Shown here one piece after another: positions 1 through 6,390 of a stretch of DNA of 8,853 nt; positions within the stretch are counted from its first letter, which is position 1, and the number at the start of each line of letters is the position of its first letter. The stretch spans positions 1-8,853 of the forward strand of contig UQYA01000075.1 of the NCBI GenBank assembly GCA_900545165.1. The letters are read 5' to 3'. The DNA is from an uncultured Collinsella sp. (GTDB taxonomy: Bacteria > Actinomycetota > Coriobacteriia > Coriobacteriales > Coriobacteriaceae). The notes under the pieces are model-generated. The model was given only the letters and a program-made list of their open reading frames with translations. It made no database searches and was not told the DNA's origin. The position numbers and the translations under genes were made by a program.

Positions 1-283
1 GTCTGCCGTCGAGATGTTTGCCGCGAGCGCGCCGCACGAGTACGACGTGGTGTTGATGGATATCATGATGCCCGGTATCGATGGCCTTGAGGCCACGCGT
101 CGGATTCGAGCGCTCGATCGCGAGGATGCCGCGACCACGCCGATTATCGCCGTGAGCGCCAACGCCTTTGCCGACGATCGCAGGCTTTCGCGTGAGGCGG
201 GCATGAACGCGCACCTGAGCAAGCCTGTGAGCTCGCAAGAGCTCGTTGAGGCGCTTGCGCACATAGCCGCCGACGCTTCATAA
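1..283 (+). CDS. Response-regulator receiver domain, C-terminal end of a larger protein (probably a hybrid histidine kinase), partial at 5' side
   Basis: The reading frame is open from position 2, so the gene starts upstream of the window; the ATG at 14 is an internal methionine. The visible part is the second half of a CheY-like receiver domain. It contains YDVVLMDIMMPGIDG, whose Asp (codon 59-61) is the expected phosphoacceptor, then PIIAVSANAF with the conserved switch Ser/Thr position, then GMNAHLSKPV with the invariant Lys. The protein stops about 13 residues after that Lys, so no DNA-binding output domain follows. This pattern is typical of a receiver fused to the end of a hybrid kinase, and it closely resembles the end of the kinase encoded at 874-3678 (shared LMDIMMPG, ANAFA, GMNAHLSKPV). 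A stand-alone CheY-type regulator is the alternative. The gene ends just before a strong hairpin. Confidence 0.85.
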   Translation, partial: SAVEMFAASAPHEYDVVLMDIMMPGIDGLEATRRIRALDREDAATTPIIAVSANAFADDRRLSREAGMNAHLSKPVSSQELVEALAHIAADAS

Positions 284-285
284 GC

Positions 286-325
286 ATATGGCCCGGTTCC
301 GAGGTGGGTTGGAACCGGGCCATAT
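286..325. terminator. Perfect 15-bp hairpin between convergent genes, probable bidirectional terminator
   Basis: Arms 286-300 (ATATGGCCCGGTTCC) and 311-325 are perfect reverse complements around a 10-base loop. The hairpin begins 3 bases after the stop codon of the left-hand gene and lies 28 bases beyond the stop of the convergent flavoprotein gene. There is no long T-run on either side; only the ATAT ends of the stem are AU-rich. The call therefore rests on position and stem strength. Confidence 0.7.
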
Positions 326-352
326 TGCTATTGATGAGGCCTGTTGAGGGGC

Positions 353-835
353 TTACTTCTCCTGAATCTGCTTGCCGCAAAGATGCTCAATCGAAATCTC
401 GTAGAGTTGGACGCCCTTGATGTCTTTGGCGATTTCCTCCTCGACTTCTTCGGCAGAAGGGTAGTACTTAAGCGCGAGCTGGCGGACTTTGTCCTCGATA
501 AACGCAGGCGCCTCATCTACCAGGCGACAACGGCCAAAGACCACGGTACTCATAACGTAGGGAGCCCAGTCATCGTCCTTGTACCACTCGTTACCGTAAA
601 CGGTAAAGCAGATCTTGTCATCGCGCTTGAGTGCGTCGACCTTGTGGCCGGCTTTGGCGCCATGGAAATAGATCTTGTCGTGCTCGGCGTCGAAGAAGTA
701 GTTGACGGGAATGGCGTACGGGTAGCCATCATCGCCGTTGACGGCAAAGACGCCGCGCTTGCAGGTGGCGAGCAACTTGCGCGCTTCCTCGTCAGTGATG
801 GCGCGTTTCTTTCGACGTAAGGGCCTAAACATCAT
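353..835 (-). CDS. Pyridoxamine 5'-phosphate oxidase family / NimA-like FMN-binding flavoprotein
   Basis: A 160-residue cytoplasmic protein with the split-barrel flavoprotein layout. It has an N-terminal helix (ITDEEARKLLATCKRG), then strands with AIPVNYFF (41-48), IYFHGAKAGHK (55-65), KICFTVYG (74-81) and STVVFGRCRLV (96-106), and an acidic C-terminal helix region. The xxFHGAxxGxK segment is the usual phosphate/FMN-contacting stretch of this family. Family members bind FMN, or sometimes F420 or heme, and reduce small molecules. Some (Nim) are linked to nitroimidazole inactivation, but most have no known substrate, so no resistance claim is made. The first of two tandem ATGs is supported by AGAAAGGA upstream on the minus strand, about 6 bases away. 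The gene lies 38 bases downstream of the kinase gene on the same strand with no terminator between, so co-transcription is plausible. Confidence 0.85.
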   Translation of the reverse strand: MMFRPLRRKKRAITDEEARKLLATCKRGVFAVNGDDGYPYAIPVNYFFDAEHDKIYFHGAKAGHKVDALKRDDKICFTVYGNEWYKDDDWAPYVMSTVVFGRCRLVDEAPAFIEDKVRQLALKYYPSAEEVEEEIAKDIKGVQLYEISIEHLCGKQIQEK

Positions 836-873
836 TGGCTTCCTTTCTGCTGCGTATGGTGGTTGAGCACAAA

Positions 874-3069
874 CTATAGCGAAACAGCTCCGTATTTCTT
901 GATGCGGGCGAGCATGTTTTTGAGCTTGTTAAAGTCGACCGGTTTGGACAGATGGGCGTTCATGCCGGCGTCGTGTGCCGCCTTGGCGTCCTCGGCGAAG
1001 GCGTTGGCGGTGAGCGCGATGATGGGGATGTCGGCTGCATCGACCTTCTCGCTCAGGCGAATCGCGCGGGTTGCCTCGTAGCCGTCCATGCCCGGCATCA
1101 TGATGTCCATCAGAATCGCATCGAAGCTGCCGGCGGGACGGCCGACGTATAGGTCGACCGCTTCGTTGCCATCGGCGGCGCGAGTTACGACAATGCCTTC
1201 GCCTTCGAGCAGCGCCTGGGCAATCTCGGCATTCAATTCGTTGTCTTCGGCGAGCAGCACGTTCATGTCGGCGAGCGAGCAGTCGAGCGCCCTCTCGACC
1301 GTATCTGCCCGCGTCTGAGGGTTCTTGTCGATATCGAGCGGAATCTGGACGTTGAACGTACTTCCCACGCCAACCTCACTCGAAATCTCAATCGTACCGC
1401 CCATCAGTTCGATAAGCGACTTGACGATTGGCATGCCCATGCCGGTTCCTTGGAACTTGCTGCGCGCATTGTCACCTTCTTGTGCAAACGGCTCATAGAT
1501 ATGCTTTAAAAACTCGGGAGCCATGCCAATGCCGGTATCCGAAACGCTAAAGCAAAAGAGCGCGCGCCCGTTATCGAGTGGCTTGGTCTTTGAGCTAAAG
1601 GTGACGGAGCCGCCGTGCTTGTTGTACTTAATGCTGTTGTTTAACAGGTTGATCATAATCTGTCGGATATGGGTGGGACTGCCGATCATGTATGGTCCCG
1701 TGGCGTACGGCAGACTATTGTCCTGCATTGTGATGCCGTTATCGGATGCGCGGAGCTTGCACAGCACCAGCGTATCGTCACAGAGCTTTTTGAGGTTAAA
1801 AGGCGCATGTTCCAGTGTTAGCTTGCGGTCTTCGATTTTGCCCATCTCGAGGATGTCGTTGATCAGCGAGAGCAGGTGATTGGCGGCAACGCGCGCCTTG
1901 GCACGGCTCTCGCGGGCGACTTGCATATCGCCTTCCTTCAATTCCTCGATCTCGATAAGGCCCAGGATGCCGTTGAGCGGCGTGCGGATGTCGTGGCTCA
2001 TGCGCGTGAGGAATGCCGTCTTAGCGGCGTTGGCGGCATCGGCTTTTTTGCGCTCGGTTCGAGCGCGCACGAGCGCCCAGATGAGCAGGACGATGCCGAC
2101 CGACAACATACCGATGAGGGTAGCTGCAATGGCGGTGCGGTTGCGATAAAGGAATTGAAGCGTGTTGGATTCCTGGGCCGTGTACGACGTGGAGGAGAAA
2201 TTGCTTGCGGAGAGCGATTCTCCGGCATTGATGATGCCCTTGTTGATGATTCCCAGCAGCTCGGGCTTTCCGCGCGAAATCCAGCACGAGAGCTCACAGG
2301 TGTCAGGGAGTTCGACCGTCTCGCAGTCCTCGAGATCGTAACGGTCACCGATGGTTTTTACGCGTGAACTGGGAGCGACGATGCAGTGCGCCGTTCCCTT
2401 CCTGAGGGCGTCGAACGCTTCATCGTCGGATTGGTATTCGGTTACGGTCGCTGTGGGGAACAGACTTTCAAGTGCATTTTTGTTGACAAACGATGATTTG
2501 GTACAGGCGATGTTCTGAAGGTCTTTGTTCAGGTTGCTGCCGGTGTAGATGGCGGTGAGGGATATGGTCCCCAACGATATCGACTGCACAACGCCTGTTT
2601 GCTCGGCAAACCAGTAATCTCGGTATACCGGCAGCGCAACGTCTATGCTTCCCTTTGACAGGGCCTTTGACATCATCTTGTAGCTATCAAAGGCGACGGT
2701 TTTGACCGTAATGCCAAATTTATCGTGTAGCGTCGTCGCAAGCGATGCGAGCGAGCCTTCCATTTCGCCGTCTTCGTCCTCGTTGCAGTAGGGGAGTTTG
2801 CCCGTAATGTAGCCGAGCGTGATGGTATTGTCATTTGCTTTGAGCCAGGAACGTTCGGGGCCGTTGAGCGATGATGAACCGCTGTTTTGGGTCGAGTAGT
2901 TAGATTTGACTTCGTCGTTATAGCGTGGGTTGACGCGGGCGATTGCCGTCATGGCGGCATTGATGTCGTTCATCAGGTCGGGGCGGCTTTTGGGAACGGC
3001 AAAATAGTAATCATTCGAGCCAAGGTAGAACATGGGTGACGCATCGGGCGACGAGATGGTGTCGTTCAT
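874..3069 (-). CDS. C-terminal fragment of the hybrid kinase as read: second solute-binding domain, membrane helix, kinase core and receiver
   Basis: The first ATG after the amber codon in this frame is at 3069 and gives 731 residues. This fragment keeps the second solute-binding domain, the membrane helix and the whole HisKA, HATPase_c and receiver core, but has no signal peptide. The periplasmic part would therefore probably not be exported correctly. No well-placed ribosome binding site precedes 3069; the nearest purine-rich stretch (GAGGTCG) is too far upstream for a good start. The 32 codons between the TAG and this ATG (starting LANEGITC, ending NNEVDAVI) still match the expected solute-binding fold. 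The ATG is therefore an internal Met of the parent protein, not a real start. Confidence 0.45.
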   Translation of the reverse strand: MNDTISSPDASPMFYLGSNDYYFAVPKSRPDLMNDINAAMTAIARVNPRYNDEVKSNYSTQNSGSSSLNGPERSWLKANDNTITLGYITGKLPYCNEDEDGEMEGSLASLATTLHDKFGITVKTVAFDSYKMMSKALSKGSIDVALPVYRDYWFAEQTGVVQSISLGTISLTAIYTGSNLNKDLQNIACTKSSFVNKNALESLFPTATVTEYQSDDEAFDALRKGTAHCIVAPSSRVKTIGDRYDLEDCETVELPDTCELSCWISRGKPELLGIINKGIINAGESLSASNFSSTSYTAQESNTLQFLYRNRTAIAATLIGMLSVGIVLLIWALVRARTERKKADAANAAKTAFLTRMSHDIRTPLNGILGLIEIEELKEGDMQVARESRAKARVAANHLLSLINDILEMGKIEDRKLTLEHAPFNLKKLCDDTLVLCKLRASDNGITMQDNSLPYATGPYMIGSPTHIRQIMINLLNNSIKYNKHGGSVTFSSKTKPLDNGRALFCFSVSDTGIGMAPEFLKHIYEPFAQEGDNARSKFQGTGMGMPIVKSLIELMGGTIEISSEVGVGSTFNVQIPLDIDKNPQTRADTVERALDCSLADMNVLLAEDNELNAEIAQALLEGEGIVVTRAADGNEAVDLYVGRPAGSFDAILMDIMMPGMDGYEATRAIRLSEKVDAADIPIIALTANAFAEDAKAAHDAGMNAHLSKPVDFNKLKNMLARIKKYGAVSL

Positions 3070-3165
3070 GATAACGGCATCGACCTCGTTGTTTGCGAGC
3101 GCGTCGAAGAGAACGGAGCCTCCGTCATACTCCCTGTATGTGCAGGTGATTCCTTCGTTGGCGAG

Positions 3166-3168
3166 CTA
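3166..3168 (-). other. Internal amber (TAG) codon in the kinase frame
   Basis: The minus strand reads GGC CAG CAG TAG CTC GCC AAC, that is G-Q-Q-stop-L-A-N. The surrounding frame is coding on both sides. A single C-to-T change of a CAG Gln codon would explain it, which fits the two CAG codons just before it. Other single-base origins (Tyr, Trp, Lys, Glu, Leu or Ser codons) are also possible. Confidence 0.9.
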
Positions 3169-3678
3169 CTGCTGGCCAACGAAGGTTTGCATAACGCCGG
3201 GGTTGCAGCCGATAGTGAGACCCTGGAGTGCTTGAGGGTCACCCTTTGCGAGGTCGTCACGGTCGGGCCTGGCGTAGATGTAGTAGCGCTCGGTGCCCTC
3301 GGGGTTCGAGGAAAAGAGCAGCTTTTGGGCGCGCTCCTCGGAGTAGGAGATGTTGGGCATGAGGTCGATCTCGCCCGCCTCGAGCATGTCCATAAGCTCG
3401 GTGAAGGTGCCGGAGACGTATTCGTACCGCCAGCCGGGCGTGTAGTATGACAGGGTCTGGAGGTACTCGTAACCCCATCCCGAGAGACGCTCGCCGGGGG
3501 TGCCGTCTTGGAAGCCCTCGTTGCTGACGAGCCAACCAACGCGGACCGTCTTGACTTGCTGACTAGAGTCATCGGCAAAAGCCTGGACAGGCGCGATAGA
3601 ACTCAGCACGGCAAGCGCGGCAAGCACAATGGCCAGGGCGCGATATATAACTGAACGAAGGACAGTGGCAGCTCTCAC
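3166..3678 (-). CDS. N-terminal fragment of the hybrid kinase as read: signal peptide plus most of the first solute-binding domain
   Basis: If the amber codon terminates translation, the product is 170 residues from GTG 3678. It would have a basic start, a hydrophobic core (IVLAALAVLSSIAP), an AxA cleavage site at about residue 35, and then the first lobe of an SBP_bac_3 fold (VKTVRVGWLVSNEGFQ, MLEAGEIDLMPNISYSEERA). The fragment ends in VGQQ, in the middle of the solute-binding fold, so a stable secreted ligand-binding protein is unlikely. It is listed because automated annotation may show it as a separate gene. Confidence 0.5.
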   Translation of the reverse strand: MRAATVLRSVIYRALAIVLAALAVLSSIAPVQAFADDSSQQVKTVRVGWLVSNEGFQDGTPGERLSGWGYEYLQTLSYYTPGWRYEYVSGTFTELMDMLEAGEIDLMPNISYSEERAQKLLFSSNPEGTERYYIYARPDRDDLAKGDPQALQGLTIGCNPGVMQTFVGQQ

Positions 3679-3684
3679 GTGCAA

Positions 3685-3688
3685 TCCT
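3685..3688 (-). promoter_or_regulatory. Ribosome binding site that fixes the kinase start at GTG 3678
   Basis: The minus strand reads TTAGGA, then TTGCAC, then GTG. AGGA sits directly against the TTG at 3684 but 6 bases before the GTG at 3678. The GTG start is therefore preferred, which shortens the protein by two residues. Confidence 0.6.
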
Positions 3689-3777
3689 AACGAATCGAGA
3701 CATTACCGCATAAGGATACCAGCTCAGCCTGCCCAGTCGGCAGCTGCACCGCTAAACGCTCCCGCCCGGCAGTCATC

Positions 3778-3854
3778 GGGGACGTTCTTAAACGACTAGT
3801 CATTGGGGACGTTCTTGTTTGACTAGTCATTTAAGAACGTCCCCAATGACTAGT
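3778..3854. repeat. Three-copy GGGGACGTTCTT repeat with a perfect 22-bp inverted pair
   Basis: The core GGGGACGTTCTT occurs at 3778-3789 and 3805-3816 and inverted at 3833-3844. The middle copy with its flank (3795-3816, starting ACTAGTCATTGGGG) is a perfect 22-bp inverted repeat of 3833-3854, with a 16-base spacer. The left copy with its flank (3778-3801) matches the inverted copy 3821-3844 at 23 of 24 positions. The single inverted arm can thus pair with either direct copy. GACTAGTC palindromes lie between and beside the cores. The left copy has a related flank (AGTCAT, then C instead of T). This looks like a REP/MITE-like element of the kind mobilised by Y1 (REP-associated) transposases. 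No transposase is present here, and the class is inferred from structure only. Confidence 0.8.
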
Positions 3855-3876
3855 TCCGTTTGCGGGGGAGGCGTGG

Positions 3877-3882
3877 GACAAT
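3877..3882 (+). promoter_or_regulatory. Possible -10 element for the potassium channel gene
   Basis: GACAAT lies 41 bases before the channel ATG and resembles the TACAAT seen before two other plus-strand genes here. A matching -35 is poor: 17 bases upstream is TTCCGT, right at the edge of the repeat element. This is weak evidence. Confidence 0.25.
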
Positions 3883-3923
3883 ACCGAGCGAATGCGATTG
3901 GTTGTTTGGGAAAAGGGGTCGCG

Positions 3924-4349
3924 ATGAACAAGTTGAGGACGCTTGCCGATGTGTTGCGACAGGCTGGCTTTGCGCGCATCACGGGCCTGTTTCTTATCTT
4001 CTATCTGCTGTGCTCGACGGCCGTCTGGCTGTCCGAGCCCACGACCCTTACGTTTGGCGATGGACTTTGGTTTAGCTTTGAGACGGTCTCGACGATCGGC
4101 TTTGGCGATATCCCCGCCGAAACGTCGGTCGCCCGCGCCATTACCGTCATCCTGAGCGTCATCAGTATCTTCTACATCGCCATGCTCACGGGTGTGGCGG
4201 TGAACTACTGCAACACGCTCATCAAGCTGCGCCAAAAGGACACCATGGCGCGCTTTATGGATGATCTGGAACATTTGGAAGAGCTCGATTGTGACGAGCT
4301 CGCCGACCTGTCGCGCCGCGTGCGCGAATATCGCCGCCGCCAACGCTAG
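3924..4349 (+). CDS. Small two-transmembrane potassium channel (Ion_trans_2 type)
   Basis: A 141-residue inner-membrane protein. The first helix is about 17-36 (ITGLFLIFYLLCSTAVWL), followed by a pore helix and the selectivity filter TIGFGD (57-62) and a second helix about 69-93. The short charged cytoplasmic tail (about 100-141, FMDDLEHLEELDCDEL, then an Arg-rich end) is probably helical and may help tetramer assembly. No RCK/TrkA-N nucleotide-binding domain is present, so gating is likely simple, as in KcsA-like channels. TIGFGD in place of TVGYGD is a known functional variant of the potassium filter. Start choice: AAAAGGGG at 3911-3918 lies 5 bases before ATG 3924. The frame is open further upstream to an ATG at 3819, but that ATG sits inside the repeat element and lacks a ribosome binding site. 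The LOG gene follows 35 bases later on the same strand, so an operon is likely. Confidence 0.88.
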   Translation: MNKLRTLADVLRQAGFARITGLFLIFYLLCSTAVWLSEPTTLTFGDGLWFSFETVSTIGFGDIPAETSVARAITVILSVISIFYIAMLTGVAVNYCNTLIKLRQKDTMARFMDDLEHLEELDCDELADLSRRVREYRRRQR

Positions 4350-4384
4350 AACGGGCGCCGCGCGTCACGACGAGGGGGACTGAA

Positions 4385-4918
4385 ATGAATATCACCGTGT
4401 ATCTGGGTGCCAGCGTCGGTAATGACCCGGCGTTTCTACCTGCGGTACAGGAGCTGGGCAACTGGATTGGCACCAACGGCCACGCGCTGGTATACGGCGG
4501 GTCCAAATCGGGCCTGATGGGCGCGCTCGCCGATAGCGTGCTCGATGCTGGCGGACATGTGACGGGCGTGGAGCCGAGTTTTTTTATCGAGGCCGAGTTT
4601 CAACATGACGGTATCGACGACCTCATCGTGACGAGTGGTATGGCGGAGCGCAAGGCCAAGATGATTGAGCTCGGCGATGCGTTCATCGCCTTTCCCGGTG
4701 GGACGGGCACGCTCGAGGAGATTGCCGAGGTTATGTCCGCGGTGTCGTTGGGGCACCTGAGTGCTCCGTGCATCCTGTATAACCTGGACGGTTACTACAA
4801 CGACCTCAAGGCACTGCTCGGGCACATGATTGATAAAGGGCTATCGAGCCCACGGCGCCAGCAGGGCATCTACTTTGCCGACGATTTGCGCGAGATTGCT
4901 TCGATTATCAACGGATAA
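4385..4918 (+). CDS. LOG family protein (TIGR00730; nucleoside 5'-monophosphate phosphoribohydrolase type)
   Basis: A 177-residue cytoplasmic Rossmann-like protein. Its family motifs are the nucleotide-binding loop GGSKSGLMG (38-46), GMAERKAKM with the expected catalytic Arg89, and PGGTGTLEE (104-112) with the catalytic Glu112. Characterised LOG enzymes hydrolyse cytokinin riboside 5'-monophosphates or AMP-like nucleotides to free base plus ribose 5-phosphate. In bacteria without cytokinins the true substrate is usually unknown, and a role in nucleotide or modified-adenine turnover is an inference. The length is typical of the short (type I) family. A strong ribosome binding site (AGGGGG, 4373-4378) lies 6 bases before the ATG. 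The gene starts 35 bases after the channel gene, so co-transcription is likely. Confidence 0.9.
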   Translation: MNITVYLGASVGNDPAFLPAVQELGNWIGTNGHALVYGGSKSGLMGALADSVLDAGGHVTGVEPSFFIEAEFQHDGIDDLIVTSGMAERKAKMIELGDAFIAFPGGTGTLEEIAEVMSAVSLGHLSAPCILYNLDGYYNDLKALLGHMIDKGLSSPRRQQGIYFADDLREIASIING

Positions 4919-4998
4919 GTCTTGAGCCTGCCCCACTATGGCTCCCAATGGTGCCGTTCGCGGCGTGGATGGTTGGCTCGTTCGGGCAACGCTCGCTC

Positions 4999-5004
4999 TA
5001 CAAT
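4999..5004 (+). promoter_or_regulatory. Probable -10 element (TACAAT) of the CLC gene
   Basis: TACAAT, within CTACAATA, lies 39 bases before ATG 5044 in the 125-base gap after the LOG gene. The same 8-mer precedes prfC. No good -35 is found at normal spacing; TTGGCT at 4973-4978 would need a 20-base spacer. The rest of the gap (4919-5043) shows no gene and no strong hairpin. Confidence 0.45.
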
Positions 5005-5043
5005 AAAACGTATCTATGTCGACTTTGACCGCGGGAGGACCCG

Positions 5044-6348
5044 ATGGATAACCTTGCCAAACCCACAAACCGCGCGCTGTTTTTAGTTAGCGTTGCCGTG
5101 ACCGGTGCGTTCGCAGGTGCCGCGGTCTGGCTGTTCTTTTTTGCGATGGAGCACGGTATCGACTATCTATGGACCGAGATTCCGCACGCGCTGGGCGTCG
5201 CTTCGCCCGAGCTCGCGAACGGCCCGTTTGGCTTTTTGCCGTACCCGTTTTTCGTCTGCATGCTGGGCGGTCTGCTGATTGGCCTGTACGAAAAGATGAC
5301 GGGCACCAAGACCGATGACCTTAACCAGGTCATGACCAAGGTCAAACAGGATGGGTGCTACCCCTACGAAAATCTGGGCAAGCTGTCGCTTGCCGCGCTG
5401 TTGCCGCTGCTGTTTGGCGGCAGCATTGGACCGGAAGCTGGACTGACCGGCGTCATTGCGGGACTGTGCAGCTGGGTCGGCGATCGCATGCGTCGCTTTG
5501 GAGCCGAGTTTAGGGAACTCACGCTGCTGGGCACCCAGGCTGCCCTGACGGCGCTCTTTACCGCACCCGTCTTTGGCTTTGTGGCTCCGCTCGCCGGTAG
5601 CGCCGACGGCCAGGGTGCCAATGATACTGAGGACCCCGCGTCCGACGAGATCACGATCAAGCTGCCCAAGGCACAGAAGACCGTGGTCTACGGCATTGCG
5701 ATTGCCGGCGGTCTGGGCACCTACCTGCTGCTTGGCCAGCTTGTGAGCGGCGGCATGGGCATGCCGAGGTTTGAGGCCGCCGAGGTGGGCAACCTGGAGC
5801 TTGCTTGGCTCATTCCTCTTGCGCTGATCGGCACGGTCTGCGGCTGGCTGTACTTTGTCTCTGAGCACGCGAGCGAAGCATTTGCCCATGCAATAGGGGA
5901 ACGTCCTGTCGTCAAGGCCATGCTAGCCGGTCTGGCGCTCGCCATCTGTGGCACGGTCCTGCCCTACACCATGTTTGCCGGCGAGACCCAGGCCGGTGTG
6001 CTCATGGAAACCTACCTCAGCATTCCCGCCGGCGTGCTTATCGCGACCGGTCTGGTCAAGGCCATGCTGACGCCCGCCCTCATCAATATGGGCTGGCGTG
6101 GCGGTCACTTCTTCCCGGTTATCTTCTCGGGTGTGAGCCTGGGCTACGGCTTAGCCATTCTTACCGGTGCCGATCCGGTCTTTTGCGTCGCCGTCTGCAC
6201 GGCTTCGACGATGGGTGCGGTCATGCGCCAGCCGGTCATGGTCGTAGGCCTGCTGCTCATGTGCTTCCCGCTCAAAGGCATCGTCTGTATGATTATCGCC
6301 GCCGTCATCGCCGCCGGTATTCCGCTGCCCAAGCCGCTGCGCAAGTAG
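5044..6348 (+). CDS. CLC-family chloride channel or H+/Cl- antiporter, divergent subfamily
   Basis: A 434-residue polytopic membrane protein. Two CLC signatures are visible. GGSIGPEAGL (125-134) occupies the place of the classical GxEGP motif, and its Glu131 is the likely gating glutamate. GWRGGHFFPVIFSG (350-363) matches the G-x-F-x-P anion-site motif. FAGETQAG (321-328) fits another conserved CLC loop. The first anion motif GSGIP is not recognisable; the equivalent region reads TDDLNQVMTKVKQDG. A hydrophilic stretch at about 185-213 (ADGQGANDTEDPASDEITIKLPKAQK) probably faces the cytoplasm. There is no C-terminal CBS pair. CLC proteins move chloride or other halides such as fluoride through a dimer with one pore per subunit; which ion and mode apply here cannot be read from the sequence. 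GGGAGGA (5033-5039) supports the start. Confidence 0.87.
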   Translation: MDNLAKPTNRALFLVSVAVTGAFAGAAVWLFFFAMEHGIDYLWTEIPHALGVASPELANGPFGFLPYPFFVCMLGGLLIGLYEKMTGTKTDDLNQVMTKVKQDGCYPYENLGKLSLAALLPLLFGGSIGPEAGLTGVIAGLCSWVGDRMRRFGAEFRELTLLGTQAALTALFTAPVFGFVAPLAGSADGQGANDTEDPASDEITIKLPKAQKTVVYGIAIAGGLGTYLLLGQLVSGGMGMPRFEAAEVGNLELAWLIPLALIGTVCGWLYFVSEHASEAFAHAIGERPVVKAMLAGLALAICGTVLPYTMFAGETQAGVLMETYLSIPAGVLIATGLVKAMLTPALINMGWRGGHFFPVIFSGVSLGYGLAILTGADPVFCVAVCTASTMGAVMRQPVMVVGLLLMCFPLKGIVCMIIAAVIAAGIPLPKPLRK

Positions 6349-6390
6349 CATGGTAGCGCGCGCCGGGGGATATGCCATTTGTCGCGGATT

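Larger units (their letters stand above)
874..3678 (-). pseudogene. EvgS/BvgS-like hybrid sensor histidine kinase interrupted by one in-frame amber codon
   Basis: One continuous frame of 935 codons, broken only by TAG at 3166-3168 (codon 171). Read through that codon, the order is: signal peptide (1-35, AxA site before Asp-Asp); two periplasmic SBP_bac_3 solute-binding domains (about 44-258 and 284-495); one transmembrane helix (515-539); HisKA with SHDIRTPLNG (phospho-His 562); HATPase_c with N box INLLNNSIKYN (around 677-681), G1 DTGIG (714-718) and G2 GTGMGMPIVK (744 on); and a receiver domain with acidic pair Glu811/Asp812, phospho-Asp858, Thr890 and Lys912. There is no PAS or HPt domain, so it is simpler than EvgS. 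The family senses extracytoplasmic ligands and passes phosphate from His to Asp. The frame opens with TTG at 3684, but GTG at 3678 fits better: AGGA (3685-3688) lies 6 bases before it. All catalytic motifs are intact and no indel is seen, so the stop is a recent nonsense mutation, a readthrough site or a sequence error. Confidence 0.85.

Noticed and set aside
344..820. Plus-strand open frame (158 codons) opposite the flavoprotein gene
   Set aside because: It mirrors almost the whole flavoprotein gene. The minus-strand product has clear split-barrel flavoprotein motifs and a good ribosome binding site, while the plus-strand one has neither.
1876..2367. Plus-strand open frame (163 codons) opposite the kinase gene
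   Set aside because: It overlaps the membrane helix and kinase region of the opposite strand and resembles no family. It has no ribosome binding site and is best explained by GC-biased third positions.
3066..3578. Alternative minus-strand frame (170 codons) overlapping the amber region, considered as evidence of a programmed frameshift
   Set aside because: Its Ser/Thr/Pro/Arg-rich translation is typical of an off-frame shadow. The true frame continues unchanged on both sides of the TAG, so no frameshift is needed.
3819..3923. Upstream extension of the potassium channel frame to ATG 3819 (35 extra residues)
   Set aside because: The extension lies in the repeat element, encodes no family-like sequence and has no ribosome binding site. 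ATG 3924 has AAAAGGGG at proper spacing and gives a normal channel N-terminus.
5167..5889. Long minus-strand open frame (240 codons) opposite the CLC gene
   Set aside because: It is an antisense shadow of a high-GC gene, with low-complexity Gln/Arg/Ala-rich translation and no recognisable motif. The plus strand is clearly a CLC protein.
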